Shown here: positions 1 to 18,000 of the stretch, in pieces | Numbering within the stretch: the first letter of the stretch is position 1 | Layout: the number at the start of each line of letters is the position of its first letter | NCBI GenBank assembly: GCA_032158295.1 | Contig: CM063251.1 | Location: forward strand, 12,005,016-12,069,015 | Origin: Pycnopodia helianthoides | Lineage: Eukaryota; Echinodermata; Asteroidea; Forcipulatida; Asteriidae | DNA length: 64,000 bases | Reading direction: 5' to 3' | The notes under the pieces: model-generated | What the model was told of the DNA's origin: nothing | The model's database searches: none | Seen by the model: the letters and a program-made list of their open reading frames with translations, nothing else | Made by a program: the position numbers and the translations under genes

Positions 1-5162
<5,162 letters not shown>

Positions 5163-5368
5163 AAACGCCGAAGTTTATCCCCCTTAAAAATATGGATTAT
5201 TCAGTACAAGGATATGGACAATTAGGGGAGTGAACATTTTATAAGTTATGAGCAATGCCTTGGATGTAAAACGAGACTCAGACAATGTTTGTACTTTGCT
5301 GTTTCCAGCTTAAGGACATGAGAGATTGTCTGGGTTGCTTAGAAACTGAGGGTTATTTTGAAGAACGG

Positions 5369-5374
5369 AATAAA
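5369..5374 (+). terminator. Candidate poly(A) signal of the receptor gene
   Basis: AATAAA about 205 bp after the stop codon. A second AATAAA at 7400 could serve a longer 3' UTR. Confidence 0.4.
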
Positions 5375-6402
5375 TAGTCGATGAAAGTTCAGAGTTTATA
5401 TTTATAAGAAAGTGGTACACAGTTTGATCATATCAATACCTTATGCGTAGCAGCCAGACGAAGGTTATCTATAAAACATGTAGTGAGATACTTTGTTTCT
5501 ACATGTCAGTTTTAAGATACCTTGGTGTACAGTGATCCGGCCTATGATTATGGCAAGCCTGATATCAGACTGATGACCCAATATTGCAAAAGAACGGCGG
5601 CAATATGTTGTGTTTGGAATAATACCAAAGTTTACAATGGACATTATGCACTCGACGTCATCTGAGTAGGGCGCCCTCGGCTATAGGTCAAAAGAAGGTT
5701 GCCCATTGGCCCATCCTGCGCGCTGTGCGTACGTCATGATTGTGCGTTCTGTTGCATCATCGTTTTACCTCTAATAATGGCGGTGTGATGGCGTTAATGC
5801 ATAAGGTCTATCGACACCCATGGAAAGATGTTCAATACGGCTGTTTTCCCAAAGTTTTTGTTATGGACCCATGGTTGTACTAACCCTGACTGGAAAAAAT
5901 GACCCCCCCCCCACCTCCTCCCTGGCTGACAGTACGCCAGACATGAGGCTCCAATACTTGGGTGTAAGTTTTGCCCCCACTATTCCCCAATCGGGTATGT
6001 TGAAAACCCCGTGACATTATTTATCCTTTGGTCGGAGAGAGTGGTCCGTTTATGAGCGTATTTATCTTCAGTTTTTAGACGGCCTCCAATGCTTTGACCA
6101 GAAACCCTACATAATGACATTGTATGTAATAATATCAGATAAACATTCCATTGTGTAAAGAATACTGGATGGCGAATTATAGTTTTACAATAGTGCCGCT
6201 GTCTTGCCTATTAATGCATGTATAAGATGTATTGTACATAAGGTGTGTTATACTTGCACTAAAATGAGCTATGCAGAGGGTTTCAGTAATCTAATATATT
6301 ATCTTGCCATAGGTTAATGGCGGGAAGTAATGTTCGGACAATTAACAAAAGTTATATTTATTGCAATTGCAAACCAAGAATTTTGAGTTAACTTGCTGGT
6401 TG

Positions 6403-6686
6403 TGGCGTAACCAGAGGGGGGCAGGTGGCTGAAGCCCTCCCCCCTTCCGTTTCCCCCCCTCCCCCAATGAGATCGAGAAATATAAAAACGAATGGTTCTA
6501 TAGATAATAGCCCCTGGCGTAACCAGAGAGGGCAGGTTGCTGAAGCCCTCCCCTCCGTTTGCCCCCCCCCCATCCCAATGAGATCGAGAAGTATACAAAC
6601 AAATGGTTCGATAGATTAAATAGCCCCCCCCCCCATTATGTTTTTGCCCCACTCTTGCCCTTAAATGAAAAAGTCTGGTTACGCCA
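6403..6686. repeat. 112-bp tandem duplication bounded by inverted ends
   Basis: TGGCGTAACCAGAG begins at 6403 and again at 6515. Each unit carries a C-rich tract, AATGAGATCGAGAA, and AATGGTTC.ATAGAT. The block closes with the inverse TCTGGTTACGCCA near 6672-6684, so it looks like an inverted-repeat element with a duplicated interior. Confidence 0.75.
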
Positions 6687-6839
6687 CGGCTCGATGGGAG
6701 TTAAATAATTTGTTATGTATTAATAGCTAATCGGTGTGGCAGGAGATACTGTCCCCCGCAGATTCTGTGCGATCGTCTGATAGCGCCCTCTTTTGAATCA
6801 ACTTCCTCCAGCCCATGTTAGTTTACCGTATGATGGGGG

Positions 6840-6870
6840 CACACACACACACACACACACACAACACACA
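6840..6870. repeat. (CA)n microsatellite
   Basis: About 15 CA units; a second tract lies at 7034-7064. Confidence 0.95.
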
Positions 6871-7032
6871 CATCCTTACGGATCCGGTTTGTGGGTACTG
6901 CTATTGTTGTTCTATTATTCCTTTTCTGAAGAATTCCCTTGTGGGCCCAATTGTTCTATTGAAATGACCTTGTGGGGTCCATTGTTCCATTGTTGTCAGG
7001 ACCCCACATATGCCCTTCTGTGTGTACACACT

Positions 7033-7033
<1 letters not shown>

Positions 7034-7064
<31 letters not shown>
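7034..7064. repeat. (CA)n microsatellite
   Basis: About 15 CA units, about 165 bp after the first tract. Chance ORFs run through both. Confidence 0.95.
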
Positions 7065-7066
<2 letters not shown>

Positions 7067-7399
7067 AGGATAAATTCCCTATTACAGATCGGTAAAAACC
7101 ATGTTCTTTTGGTTAATAAAAGGATTCTCGTCATTTAAAATAATGTTCTTCGCAAAAAGTGTTCACTTATTGTTCCGAATGAACTCGGTTTTGTTGGGAT
7201 AATATTTCAGTGATGTCTTAATATCTGATTGTTTAGTCCAACTCATTGTCTTTGTTGTATTCTATTTCTACTCCGTCTATTTAGGGGTTCACTTCTGTAA
7301 AAGTGTAAAACTTGCCTTGTTCACATTTCTTGGTGCTTTCTAAAGTAACTGTGTTTTTGAACAGTTTTGTACAAAGTGTAAATATTTTATAACATAAAT

Positions 7400-7405
7400 A
7401 ATAAA
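7400..7405 (+). terminator. Alternative distal poly(A) signal
   Basis: AATAAA followed by an A-rich stretch and, downstream, a T/GT-rich stretch at about 7430-7465. It would give a 3' UTR of about 2.25 kb. Confidence 0.35.
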
Positions 7406-7503
7406 AAAGCGTTCCTTCGTTATGAATGATAAGATAGTTGTATTATGACTGTGTTTGTTGTCTTACTAGACTCTGTCACACAATGTCTGAGTGAATGGGA
7501 AGT

Positions 7504-7888
7504 TTAAAGACACTGGACACCTTTGGTAATCGTCAAAGACCAGTCTTCACACTTGGTGTATCTCAACATATGCACAAAATAACAAACCTATGAAAATTTG
7601 AACTCAATGGGAATGTCGAAGTTGCGAGATAATAATGGAAGAAAAAACACCCTTGTCACACCAAGTTGTGTGCTTTTGCTTGATTTCGAGACCTCACGCG
7701 TGAGGTCTCAAAATCAATTCAAATATTTTACTGAGAAATTACTTTTTTCTCAAAAACTACGTTACTTCAGAGGGAGCCGTTTCTCACAATGTTTTATACT
7801 ATCAACAGCTCTCCATTGCTCGTTACCAAGTAAGTTTTTATGCTAACAATTATTTTGAGTAATTACCAATAGGGTCCAGTGCCTTTAA
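7504..7888. mobile_element. TTAA-flanked MITE, family A copy 1
   Basis: Starts TTAAAGACACTGGACAC and ends with the inverse GTCCAGTGCCTTTAA. The terminal inverted repeat is about 28 bp (…TTGGTAAT/ATTACCAA…). TTAA at both edges suits a piggyBac-type target duplication (inference). The interior holds a perfect 22-bp palindrome at about 7688-7709 (centre ACGCGT). A second copy in the same orientation is at 34418-34772. No transposase ORF. Confidence 0.85.
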
Positions 7889-8235
7889 AGTCGTTGCATG
7901 CAGAGCACGCAGACTCAAGTCAAGGGCCTCTGGCTGTTGTAAAAATGTCTTGGTTAAAGGGATACTGCTATTGTTTTCTTATAAATTGACAACTGCTGAT
8001 CTGTTGCACCATTTCTCCCTATAGTTGTATCATAAAGAAATGGTTGTTTAATGTCTGTGGACGCAAAACTTGTCACAGGAGCGACTTAGTGCATTGTGGT
8101 GAATCAGGCAAGCAATGTACCATGGTCATGGTATTTTTTAACATTTGGACCAAAATTATGATCACTTCCTATCAAGAACTGAAAACAGAATACAACTTTA
8201 GTTGCTGGACAGTGCCCCTGAGTGTCATAGGGAAA

Positions 8236-8515
8236 TTTGTCCCCCCCCCCGGAGATTCTGTCCCCCAATGGGAAATTAACATGGGCTGAAGGAGGGAATA
8301 ATTAAAAAGAGGGCGCTATCGGAAGAAAATTGTACCGAATAGAATCATCGGGGGGTGCAATTTTTTATGCAGCACACGTCAACAGTTAGAGTCAACAGTT
8401 AAGGGATAGGAAGAACAGCCTATCCCTTAACTGTTGACTCCATAGCCGACGTGTGCTGCAGGGAAAAAAAATCGCCTCCGGGGGGAACAGAATCTCCTGC
8501 CACACCCCCTCTTCA
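8236..8515. mobile_element. Inverted-repeat cluster with internal hairpin
   Basis: A hairpin at about 8371-8461: GCAGCACACGTC.. and AACAGTTAAGGGATAGG are answered by CCTATCCCTTAACTGTT and GACGTGTGCTGC. The flanks GGAGATTCTGTCCCCC and GGGGGAACAGAATCTCC are also inverted, so the element spans about 280 bp. Part of it (GGCTGAAGGAGG…GAGGGCGCTATC) is the reverse complement of 6775-6825. Confidence 0.7.
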
Positions 8516-8995
8516 TGTCAAAAGTTGATAAAAATCGTACCTTGCAATCTCAAGATTCGAAGTTTTTCTTCCATTATGGGCATTTCGAGGTTGGGGGGGG
8601 GGGGGTAAGCAAGACAGCTCATTTGAATTAGATTGGGTGGTTTATAGCATTCTTCTATACATGCATCATCCAACAACCAATACATGAATGGGGCAGTATG
8701 CAGATCTAATGGGCACCGCCCCTATTATAACCCCCTCTCCCTCCACTCCAAGTCAAATTCTGCTCCCCAGAGCCTTCAAACTTTTTTTCAAAGAAACATC
8801 GTACTGGAAATCGAACAGAAGGTGTAATGCATCCTGTTACTGATAACATGTAGCCTAGTTCCTCCCCGCACTATTAATTAACAACAGAAAAGACGATTTT
8901 ACAGATTTAGAAACGTGACTCTCGGGTTCAAACCCCCAATGGACTGGTTCAAGTTTATGTCACGGTCAAAGGTCATTCTATGTTGAGAGACAAAA

Positions 8996-9065
8996 ATGGC
9001 TGCGACGGCGTCGTCAGAGAAGTTTAACGCGGCAGTAAAAATCGTCCAGTGCATGCCCAAAGATG
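8996..9065 (+). CDS. ACBD5: ACBD5 exon 1: start and first ACB helix
   Basis: Encodes MAATASSEKFNAAVKIVQCM and PKD, homologous to the start of the acyl-CoA-binding domain. The ATG has A at -3 and G at +4. Donor GTAGGT at 9066 (phase 1). Confidence 0.92.
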
Positions 9066-12000
9066 GTAGGTTTTTCTTATTAATAATCAAACTGTGTTTA
9101 TGTGTTTTAAGCTATCACACCGATAATATGATTTCCCCGTTTAAGTTAAAGTGGAGGTTGATACGAAGTCACTAAAAGTGTGCCCATATTCCGGACAACA
9201 ATGACTAATAAGTCGGTCGTAAAGGTCAACATGGCGCTAGCCTCCTTTACCTAGTCCTAGAGTCCCTAGTCAGGTCCTCAGGCCCTGGTCCCTGGTCTGT
9301 TGCCTTGGTCACATGGTCCCTTGTCTTGACCTTCGTGCCAGTTCAAATGTTTCCCATAGACTCTTAAGATTTTCCAATTGAAGTGCCCTGTGCAAAATGA
9401 AAATTGCCTTGCCCTTGCCTTCCCTCTCTCAGTCTCGTCTCCCCATCCCCCTCAGTCAGTCTCACTGTAGTCACTCTCCTCCTCAGTCTCAATCTCTCAG
9501 TCAAAGTCAAAGATGAAGTTGCAGGCCCTTGGTCCTTACTGCCCTGCCCTGGGTCCTTACTGCCCTGCCCTGGGTCCTTAGTCTAAGGTTAGCTTAGGTC
9601 CAGGCACAATTGTGACCTAGCCCACCTTGTTGGGCTGATTGTTATGGCTCTTGTTTAAGTAACATTGGTCTCACCATTAGTCATTACAGCCCACCATCTA
9701 TACATGTCTAAAACGCAAAGTTTTTTTAAAGTAAGTCACAGCACTTTGATTGCAAATTTCCCCCATTTCTAAACATTTCATACTACTCAAACCTACTCAT
9801 ATTATTTCTTACATTTATGGAATTACTATGATACATGAAAGGGCTTACCAAATGATTCCTTTGTCCAGATGTACATGTGATGATTTGAAAGTGGCACAAA
9901 AGAAACGTGTACAAAAATTACATTCAAGTTCGTCGTAACTGGGGCCGCCATCGTAATTATGATTCTCTGCCTGCTGATCGTGAGAGGTCAGGGCGCCCGG
10001 CTGATCTGGCAGTACATGTGTATGGCAAGTGAATATGCATGAGTTACAACACGCGGTACCTGCGACGCTCTTCGTGGTACCGCGTGACGTCATCATGCAT
10101 ATTCATGACTTGCCATACTCACGCACTGCCAGATCAGCCGGGCGCCCTGACTTCTCACGATCAGCAGGCAGAGAATCATAATTACGATGGCGGCCCCCAG
10201 TTACACCGAACTTGAATGTAATTTTTGTACACGCTTCAGGAAAAATGATGATTCGACCGCTTTTCCTTCACTCAGTTTCACGCATTGTGACATATGGTCA
10301 ATGCCCCTTTGTTTGTCATTAATGAAATTAGTGAAAGGGGACAGTGAGATGGTCAGATACATCAGTTTACTACGTCCTAATGTGTTAACTATTACTTAGT
10401 TAGCAGTTCGCACTAAAGCCCCATAAATAAGTACTTTCGGGAGGTGAAATAATTTTCTGAATAGAAATCTACGTTTTTATGCCAGATTTTCCCCCCCCCC
10501 CCCCAGTTTCACTTACTCTGGTGCAATTGTGGAGAGCACATTAACACGAAAATGGACTAGGTTTGGGGTACTAGGTTTTAGACCTATTCAGGCCTGGAAT
10601 TTCATCTTTGAAAGGGCAAGGCCATTTTCATTTTGCAAAGGGCACTTCCATTGGAAAATCATAAAGCCTATGGGAAACTTTTCAAGGGGTGCCAAGACCA
10701 GGGGCAAGGGAGGTCATGGCCTGCTTGGCCTCTGTGTAATTCCAGGCGTGCTATCGATGTTTTGATCATAGACAACTACAATTTAATTTGAAGCTTTACC
10801 TGGTACAAATTTGGTTCATATACCAATCGTGCTGTCATTTTCAAAACAATTTGTGTCTCATCTTTTTTTCTATTTCAGGGCCTTTTCAACCGTCATACGA
10901 AATGAAGAAGCGATTCTATGGCTATTACAAGCAGGCCACAATAGGTCCTTGCTCTGAACCTAAGCCAGCGTTCTGGGAGGCTATCAGGCGAGCAAAATGG
11001 TAAGTCCGTCTTCAAAAAAGGAGGGGTACATACATGTATAACAAAGCACAAACATTGTTGACATTGACTTAGATCATAAGGAAAGGCAGTTTCATTTTGC
11101 AAAGCTTGCTTCCTCTTAGAAAATCTTGGAAAGTCTATGGGAAATTTTTGAAGGGGCACCAAATACAAGACCAGGGACCAGGGGTCGATTTCACAAAGCA
11201 CTAAGATTCATCTTAAGATGAGTTATCAGTATTACCATAGTGATTTGTATTGTGACATCACTCTTTGCTAAGCAACTGCGATGGATTTACAGTTACGATC
11301 AGTCTGAACTCTTTGTGAAATCGAGCCCAGGGCAACAGAGGCCATTTGTAGGAGGGCTATTGTATCTGCCGAAAACCATGTTACAATGTACTAGCACAAA
11401 ACTGCCGACGTAATTTGTAAGAGATCGATTCTAAATTGTGTTATTATCAATACAGTTTTGTGAACCAAGTCAACAGATTCAGAGTGTCACTGAATTGGAA
11501 AGTAAGGCTGTATCCAAATTGGCGGCTACAGCTACGGCTAGGTCTGTTGCTAAGGGTGTTGCTAATGACGTCCTATACTTCAGCGCATGATAACACAGTG
11601 ATCCAGCCGTAGCTGCAGCCGCCAATTTGGACACGGCGTAACATTTTAGTGTATACTTTAATCGACGTATTTACCAAATAAATGAGTGTAATCAAATTGA
11701 ATTGTACATATTTTAGTGAATATTTTAATCGTTGTATTTACCAAATTAATGAGTGTAATCAAATTGTATTGTACATTATTTGTCTTTTTGTTATCAGGGA
11801 TGCCTGGTCCCAACTCGGTAGCATGTCCAAAGATGAAGCCATGAACTGCTACGTTGACGATCTTCTCAAGGTAAGTGGTATTCATCCGAGAATGAGGAGA
11901 AACCTTATTTTAAATAGCACCGGTCCCACCCACAGACCCCTTGCACAAAATGACGTCACTAGCTCCTCCAACAGCGCCCTCACTGAAGTCAAACGAGGCC

Positions 12001-15000
12001 GCATCACAGGCCTGGAATTATACGGAGGCGGCAGAGGCCATTTCCTCTGTTGCCCCTTGTCTTGGCCTTGGTGCCCTTTTCAAAAGCTTCCAGTGAAAGT
12101 GCCTTTGCAGAACGAAAACGGCCTTTCCCTCTGTAAGATGATATTCCAGGCCTGGCATCGTCATTTTGATTGTTGTGCTCTGATGCTTGCGTACATTGAG
12201 CCTCTCCGTTGTTTGACCTCGGCTTTGCAAGGGGTCAGACCGTAAGTCATATCCAACTTTCAAGAGTGGAATATTTTTCCACAGCTCTTACATTTTGTTT
12301 AAAATCTCATTGTTCTGTTGTGAAAGTGGTTGTAGTGCACATTGTATATTTGTTCACTGTTTTGTTCTTCTTTTTTGGGGGGGGGGGTGTATTTGTAGAG
12401 AAGTTTCATTTCAATGTTTCAGAATCCCAGTTTGTTGAATGTTAATCCAACATAAGGTTTTGCAGTTTAATCTTTAGGTTTAATTACTATCTTTGAACCA
12501 AGATAAGGTACAACATCCCTTGGAAAAACTTATGCCAATAGCATTATGCTTTATGGACCCTCTGCAAATTTATAATCAAGAGGAGTCCATTTCATAGTAC
12601 ACGACCTCCTAGATTTAAGTTGGATCAATAAATAACAAATTTTGGAGGAACAAACTCAGTTTGTGATATTTTTTCTGTGTGCAGCTTATTTAAAACTTTA
12701 TACTTTTCATATCCAGACTAGACTGTTATACGTTTCGCTTTTTTTTTAAATGATGGAATTCAATCCAAAAGTTGTTCGTAAGGAGATTGTTAGGCAGGCC
12801 TGATAATTTCAAAGGGGCAACCAAGGCAATCGCCTCCACGCCCCTTTCCATTGCCTTGGTTCCAGCACAATTCTTGCACTTCCCTCATTGGGGTGCCCTT
12901 CTCTAAAATAAATACTGCCTCGTCCCAATGACAAAGTGGCCTGGATCGTAAGATCATGTACAGCTAAACACAAAAACTTCAAATAAAATTTCTTGTTGAA
13001 ATTATGATAAACCTCTTTTGAAATTTCAATGATCTGTACAGGCCTGGTACACAGAGGCCATGGCATCTGTTGCCCCTGGTCTTGGCCATGGTGCCCCTTC
13101 AAAAGTTTCTCGTAGACTGTTAAGATTTTTCCAATTGAAGTGCCCTTTGCAAAATTAAAATGACCACGCCCTCTCAAAGATGAAATTCAAGGCCTGTCTT
13201 GAAAGTCTTCAACCCTGTGTTGGGTCGAAAGGCAGAAGCCCGAGTCTGTGCACATTTATTTGCCTGACCACCACTCTATTAGCAAATAGTGACTTGCCTG
13301 TATCACTGTGATCATGTTGTAGGCCATGATGAAAAACAAGGAAGGCGATCAAGGGAACATGCAGCATGTGAGTCCACCAAATGATTTTGGGTATTTCTTT
13401 ATTCCTTAACCCTCCTACTGTCAGTGACTCTTGGCACTATTTTCCAGTGAGTTGACCAACCATTTGAAACCATTCGACTGCCAAGGTTGTGTACGGTGGC
13501 ACAACTGTGCACAGAACTAACTGTGTACTGTGTACATGCATTCCCTCATGGTGTCATATTGCAGGCTGGCATAGTTTATCTATCATTCAAAACCACAGTG
13601 AATGGTAGTGAATGGTCAGACAGCAAGAGGTTAAACGCTCGCAGAATTCAAGAATGGTAAAGAATATTTAGCTTTGGTGCGCCTAGTTATAAATAAAAGA
13701 ACTGCAGGTCATTGAACTGGTTTTAACACTGTATACTCGGTTCATTCAGAGTACTGTGGAAAAAAATAAACCTGGGGTGCTTCAGGTGGGATTCAAATCT
13801 TCAGCCATTCTATACTTTCTAGGGGGTGCACAATTTTGATGTGATTGGGACTGTAATCAAGCACATAACTCTGCTGATTTCCCCTGATTTTTGCTTGGTT
13901 GTAGTGGCATGGAAAAGTGAAAAGAAGAAGAAGAAAAAAAGTCACTGTGCAAAGTTTTGTTTGCTCTGCCTTTACCTCTTCTTTTTCAAAAACACACAGT
14001 TGCATGAGTGTATCACTTACAATTTTGTGAAAACATTTAGAACCTCAAGAGGCTCTGCTTTTTAAAGTTGGGGGAAAGGACAAGGGAATTCTTGTCAGTT
14101 TCAAGGGAGTTTTGTTGAAGGAATTTTCTGCTTGGCTAGAAATGTGACTGTTTTGTTAATCACTCATTATTGGATTGCATGCATGACCTGTGTGTGTGTT
14201 GAGTGTTGTAATATTAATTTCAGTAATATCTTTCATCAAAGCTAAGAGCAGGCCTGGTTTTCAGGGAGGCAACTGAATCAATTGCCCCCATGCCCCTGGT
14301 AATTGCCTTGGTGCTCATTGAAATGTTTCCAGTAGAGATCTACAGTTCCCTTAGAGAGCTTCCCCTACACTAGAGAAAAAACTGCCTTGCCAAAACCAGT
14401 TCGCTTTGGGATTAAAAATCCTTTTCCCCATTATCCATGCAGGAATATTTTCAGCCAAAAAGCAACAAAATGCCTCTGTGTTTGATACCCTTCAAGTGCA
14501 GTTTTTGTCAAAATCCAAATATGTTCAATGACGTCACATTTCAAATATAAGGTCTGTACATTTTTGTACAGAGAATTTTTAGTTCATTTCTGATTGGTGA
14601 TGATATTTAACCAAAAGGGCATTGAATTTGACCTTTTGCTTGGCGCAAAAAATTCCTCTTTGGAATGTAAAGACCCACTTGTTTTTTTATTTTTGATTAT
14701 GCAATTTTTTCAAATTTTGCTCTGAAAGAGTATCAAATAAAATGACATTTTACTTTTTACACCATTTTAACATGAGGTTATAGACAAGTAATTTTTTCCG
14801 CACTTTCATTAGAACGTATCTAAGTCCATCATAAAACTCAATTTGACCTTTGAGCCCCTCTTTAAAAGATGCATTGCCATGCTGTTTGTACTCCAAACCT
14901 TCTTGACTTAGAACCTTTTAATTAGGGACCTACTTATTCTGAGATCAATTATTTGACTTAATCGGTTATTGTGAATTCATCTGAAGATCATCGAGACAAT

Positions 15001-18000
15001 GCCAATCACTGAAGACGTCGGTGCCTTCTTGAAGGCCATGGGTCCGTTCTTCGAGGCGGTCAATGAGCCACTGGAGGTCCCTGAGGAGGAGAAGTGGCGA
15101 TTCTATGAAGAGTCTACCCCTAAAGCCAATTCCCAACATAAGAACGGACCAATCAACGGAGACCTTGACTCAGGTAGGAGTCAACTCTGTGACTCTTTTT
15201 TTTTTTAAGTTGGGGTTGAACAAAGAAAAATTGACTAGAGGGGGACTTGAACCTGTGACCTCCAGATTAACATGCTGGCGCTCTACCAACTGAGCTATTT
15301 ATACTGAAGCTATCTAGCCGTAATGTTGGTGGTCTTCCTATTTTGTCAATATCTTTGTTCGGGGTTGTCAGTGAGAAGCCATTCAACATGTAACTGTTGT
15401 ATAGCCAGGGATCACACCCAAGTTTTTTGTGTTTTCTTTACGGACACTTCAAGCCGGATGATGAGTTACGATCAGGTGTATAAATGGGAACCTGAGAAGG
15501 CTGAGACAGTATTGTTGGATTAACCCCTTAGCGCTAATTTAAGCAGCTTGGGGGGTATGCTCCTCAAGAAGTTGAGAACGTTGCTCCCCAGGGAGTTGAG
15601 AAAGTTAGAGGAATGGTCTAAAAGTATGCCTGATGAACAAGGACAATAATGTCATTATTTGGTTTTACCCTTACACCGACGTGTGTAAGGGTAAAACCAA
15701 ATGATATTATTTATCCCCAATGCAAATTAACATCTATTAGATAATACTGTAGTAAAGTGCCTTGATTTATAGCTACTAGGATGATCTGTAGCTACTAGGA
15801 TGAGTGCGGTATATAAGAACCAATTGTTATTAAAAATGCCAGGCCATGGGCAGACTGCAGCCGTAAGTGACGTCAGTGTAAGTGATGTATAGATCAAAGG
15901 TTTTCAAGGCACTCATTATGGTCCTGGTGGATTTGTCTTTTCATTTTTAGTTTACCCTTGGTGTTCATGTTCGTTCTGTGTCATTTATTCTACAGATTCT
16001 CGAGATGACTTAAACGGGGACAGTTCACCGATCGTTGCTTCCGCTGCCCTGGCCAACCACACGAGACCAGTTGAGAGTGTCAATACGGTCATCGTCAAGA
16101 CAAAGCTGAATGGAGAAAATGGCAGCATAGGAGCGAATGGAGGTAAAGGTCACATTGGGGACAAGATGCTTCCCTTGTGTACCTTGACTAAATCATTGAT
16201 ATTTACAGATTCTAATGGCTCCTATTTTTGTAGGGTCATGTTGCTGAAGCGCGATCAGACTGTTGGAAAACCGTTATGTAATGGCCACTCTTCGACCCAC
16301 ACTCATTTGAACAGACGGCATTTTGGAGGAAGATGCCTCATAACAATGCAGTGTAACCCATCTTATCAAAATCTTGGCTGTTATGTGACAGGAACGGACA
16401 TTTTGAACAGAGAGAAAAATGACTAGAGCAGGAATTACACCAGCGACCTCCAGATTAACATGCCGGCGCTCTAACAACTGAGCTATCTAGCCCTAATGTT
16501 GGTGGTCTCCCTTTTTTGTCAATTTCTGGGGTGCCAGTCAGAAGCCATTCAACCTGTAACTGCTGTATAGCCAGTGATCACACCCAAGTTTATAATACAA
16601 CCTGGGAAGCGGCAGTACAGGGTATCACCTTAAAACAGTGAAAGAAAAGTCAAAGGCAAAAAAAATAACTTGGCATTGCCCTTCAGCAACAAATTGTTTA
16701 TGCAGCTGAACCAGCAGGTAGTAAAGAAGAATAAAAACAAACTAATCTTCAATGGACCTCATGTTTTTGAAAAAATTTCAGCAAATTCTATGCGAATTTG
16801 TTTCTTGTTTGAGTACTGAAAACCGTTTTTTCAATTTTTTTAAACCGCCAAATTAGATGCGTACCGAGATCAGAGTCATCCATTCGTCAGCATGGTCGAT
16901 GGGGACCACAGTCCAGATTCAACCCACGATGATCCGGCCGGGGAAGCGAGCGTGATTGACAGAAGCAGTGGTACCAGTGTTGATGTGACCGTGAGCAGTG
17001 AAAGCGACACGGAGAGTGAAGATTTCTGTGATTCGATGGACCAGCCTGATACAGATCAGGTAAGAGACTGATCTAGTAACTCTTTCCCCTTTTCGGGGAA
17101 TTTAATGTTTGCACACAGACAAAAATCTTCTTAACACTCCTTCGTTCAAAGCCTGGTATCTTCCTCATTTATGTTGTAATTATAAGAAGAATGATACTAA
17201 AATAAACCATGCAATGTACTCTTTATGAATATTGATATATTCATTTTTTGAGTCTATCCATTATCTGAGAAAACTTGCATGAGGAAGTGCACCGCTCTGT
17301 AAGGCATTTCACCGCTCTGTAAGGCATTTCACCGCTCTGTGAGGCAGTGCACCGCTCTGTGAGGCAGTACACTGCTCTGTGATGCGTTGCACCGCTCTGT
17401 GAGGCATTTCACCGCTCTGTGAGGCAGTACACTGCTCTGTGATGCGTTGCACCGCTCTGTGAGGCATTTCACCGCTCTGTGAGGCATTGCACGCTCTGTG
17501 AGGCATTGCACCACTCTGTAAGATTTGCATCAGTCCGGGAGGCAGTGCATCGCTTTGCACACAAAATGCACAGCGATCCAAATGGCAGCAGCTTGTTCAC
17601 ATTTTATAACGTGATTCAAAGTGTCAGAATATTTGGGGTGTCCAGTCATGGTTGTGACTGGCCAATGCAAGAAGGGGTAGTGCTTACTGGATCAGTCTAG
17701 TCAGCAGATTTATTTTCCATCCCTTAAATGTCATTACTAATATTATTATTATCACTATTAATTATTCAACCGCTCCTCATGTATTAGTGTCTCAATAAAA
17801 AAATGTTTAAACCTAACAAAGGACTGTATTTGAACGGAACGCGTCTGCATTTTGCGCCAACACTAAAGTATGGAAACCCAAGAGAAAACCCTTTCCACTG
17901 AAATAAACTGATTATCTTTTGCGTGCCGAATGTTGATATGTGTTAAATAAGTACTTTCTTTCATGTTTGACTTTCAGATTCCACAGCTCATGAAAGCCTC

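Larger units (their letters stand above)
5163..8995 (+). other. Receptor 3' UTR, intergenic DNA and ACBD5 5' UTR
   Basis: No coding exon recognised. Contains two AATAAA signals (5369, 7400), a 112-bp tandem duplication, two CA microsatellites, a TTAA-flanked MITE (7504-7888) and an inverted-repeat cluster (8240-8510). About 60 bp before the ACBD5 ATG is plausible 5' UTR; I saw no TATA box. Confidence 0.65.
9066..10878 (+). other. ACBD5 intron 1
   Basis: Holds a diverged AGGCCTGG-type fragment (about 9262-9420), a short tandem GGTCCTTACTGCCCTGCCCT (9531-9575), the 328-bp foldback at 9906-10233 and an AGGCCTGG repeat at 10586-10753. No exon seen. Confidence 0.75.
11871..14986 (+). other. ACBD5 intron 3
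   Basis: A 3.1-kb intron filled with repeats: the nested GACCCC element (11935-12237), four AGGCCTGG repeats, a TTAA element (13406-13634) and a dispersed repeat at 14698-14875. No exon seen. Confidence 0.75.

Noticed and set aside
17291..17522. CRISPR-like array
   Set aside because: Repeats are contiguous without unique spacers in a eukaryotic intron; it is a minisatellite.
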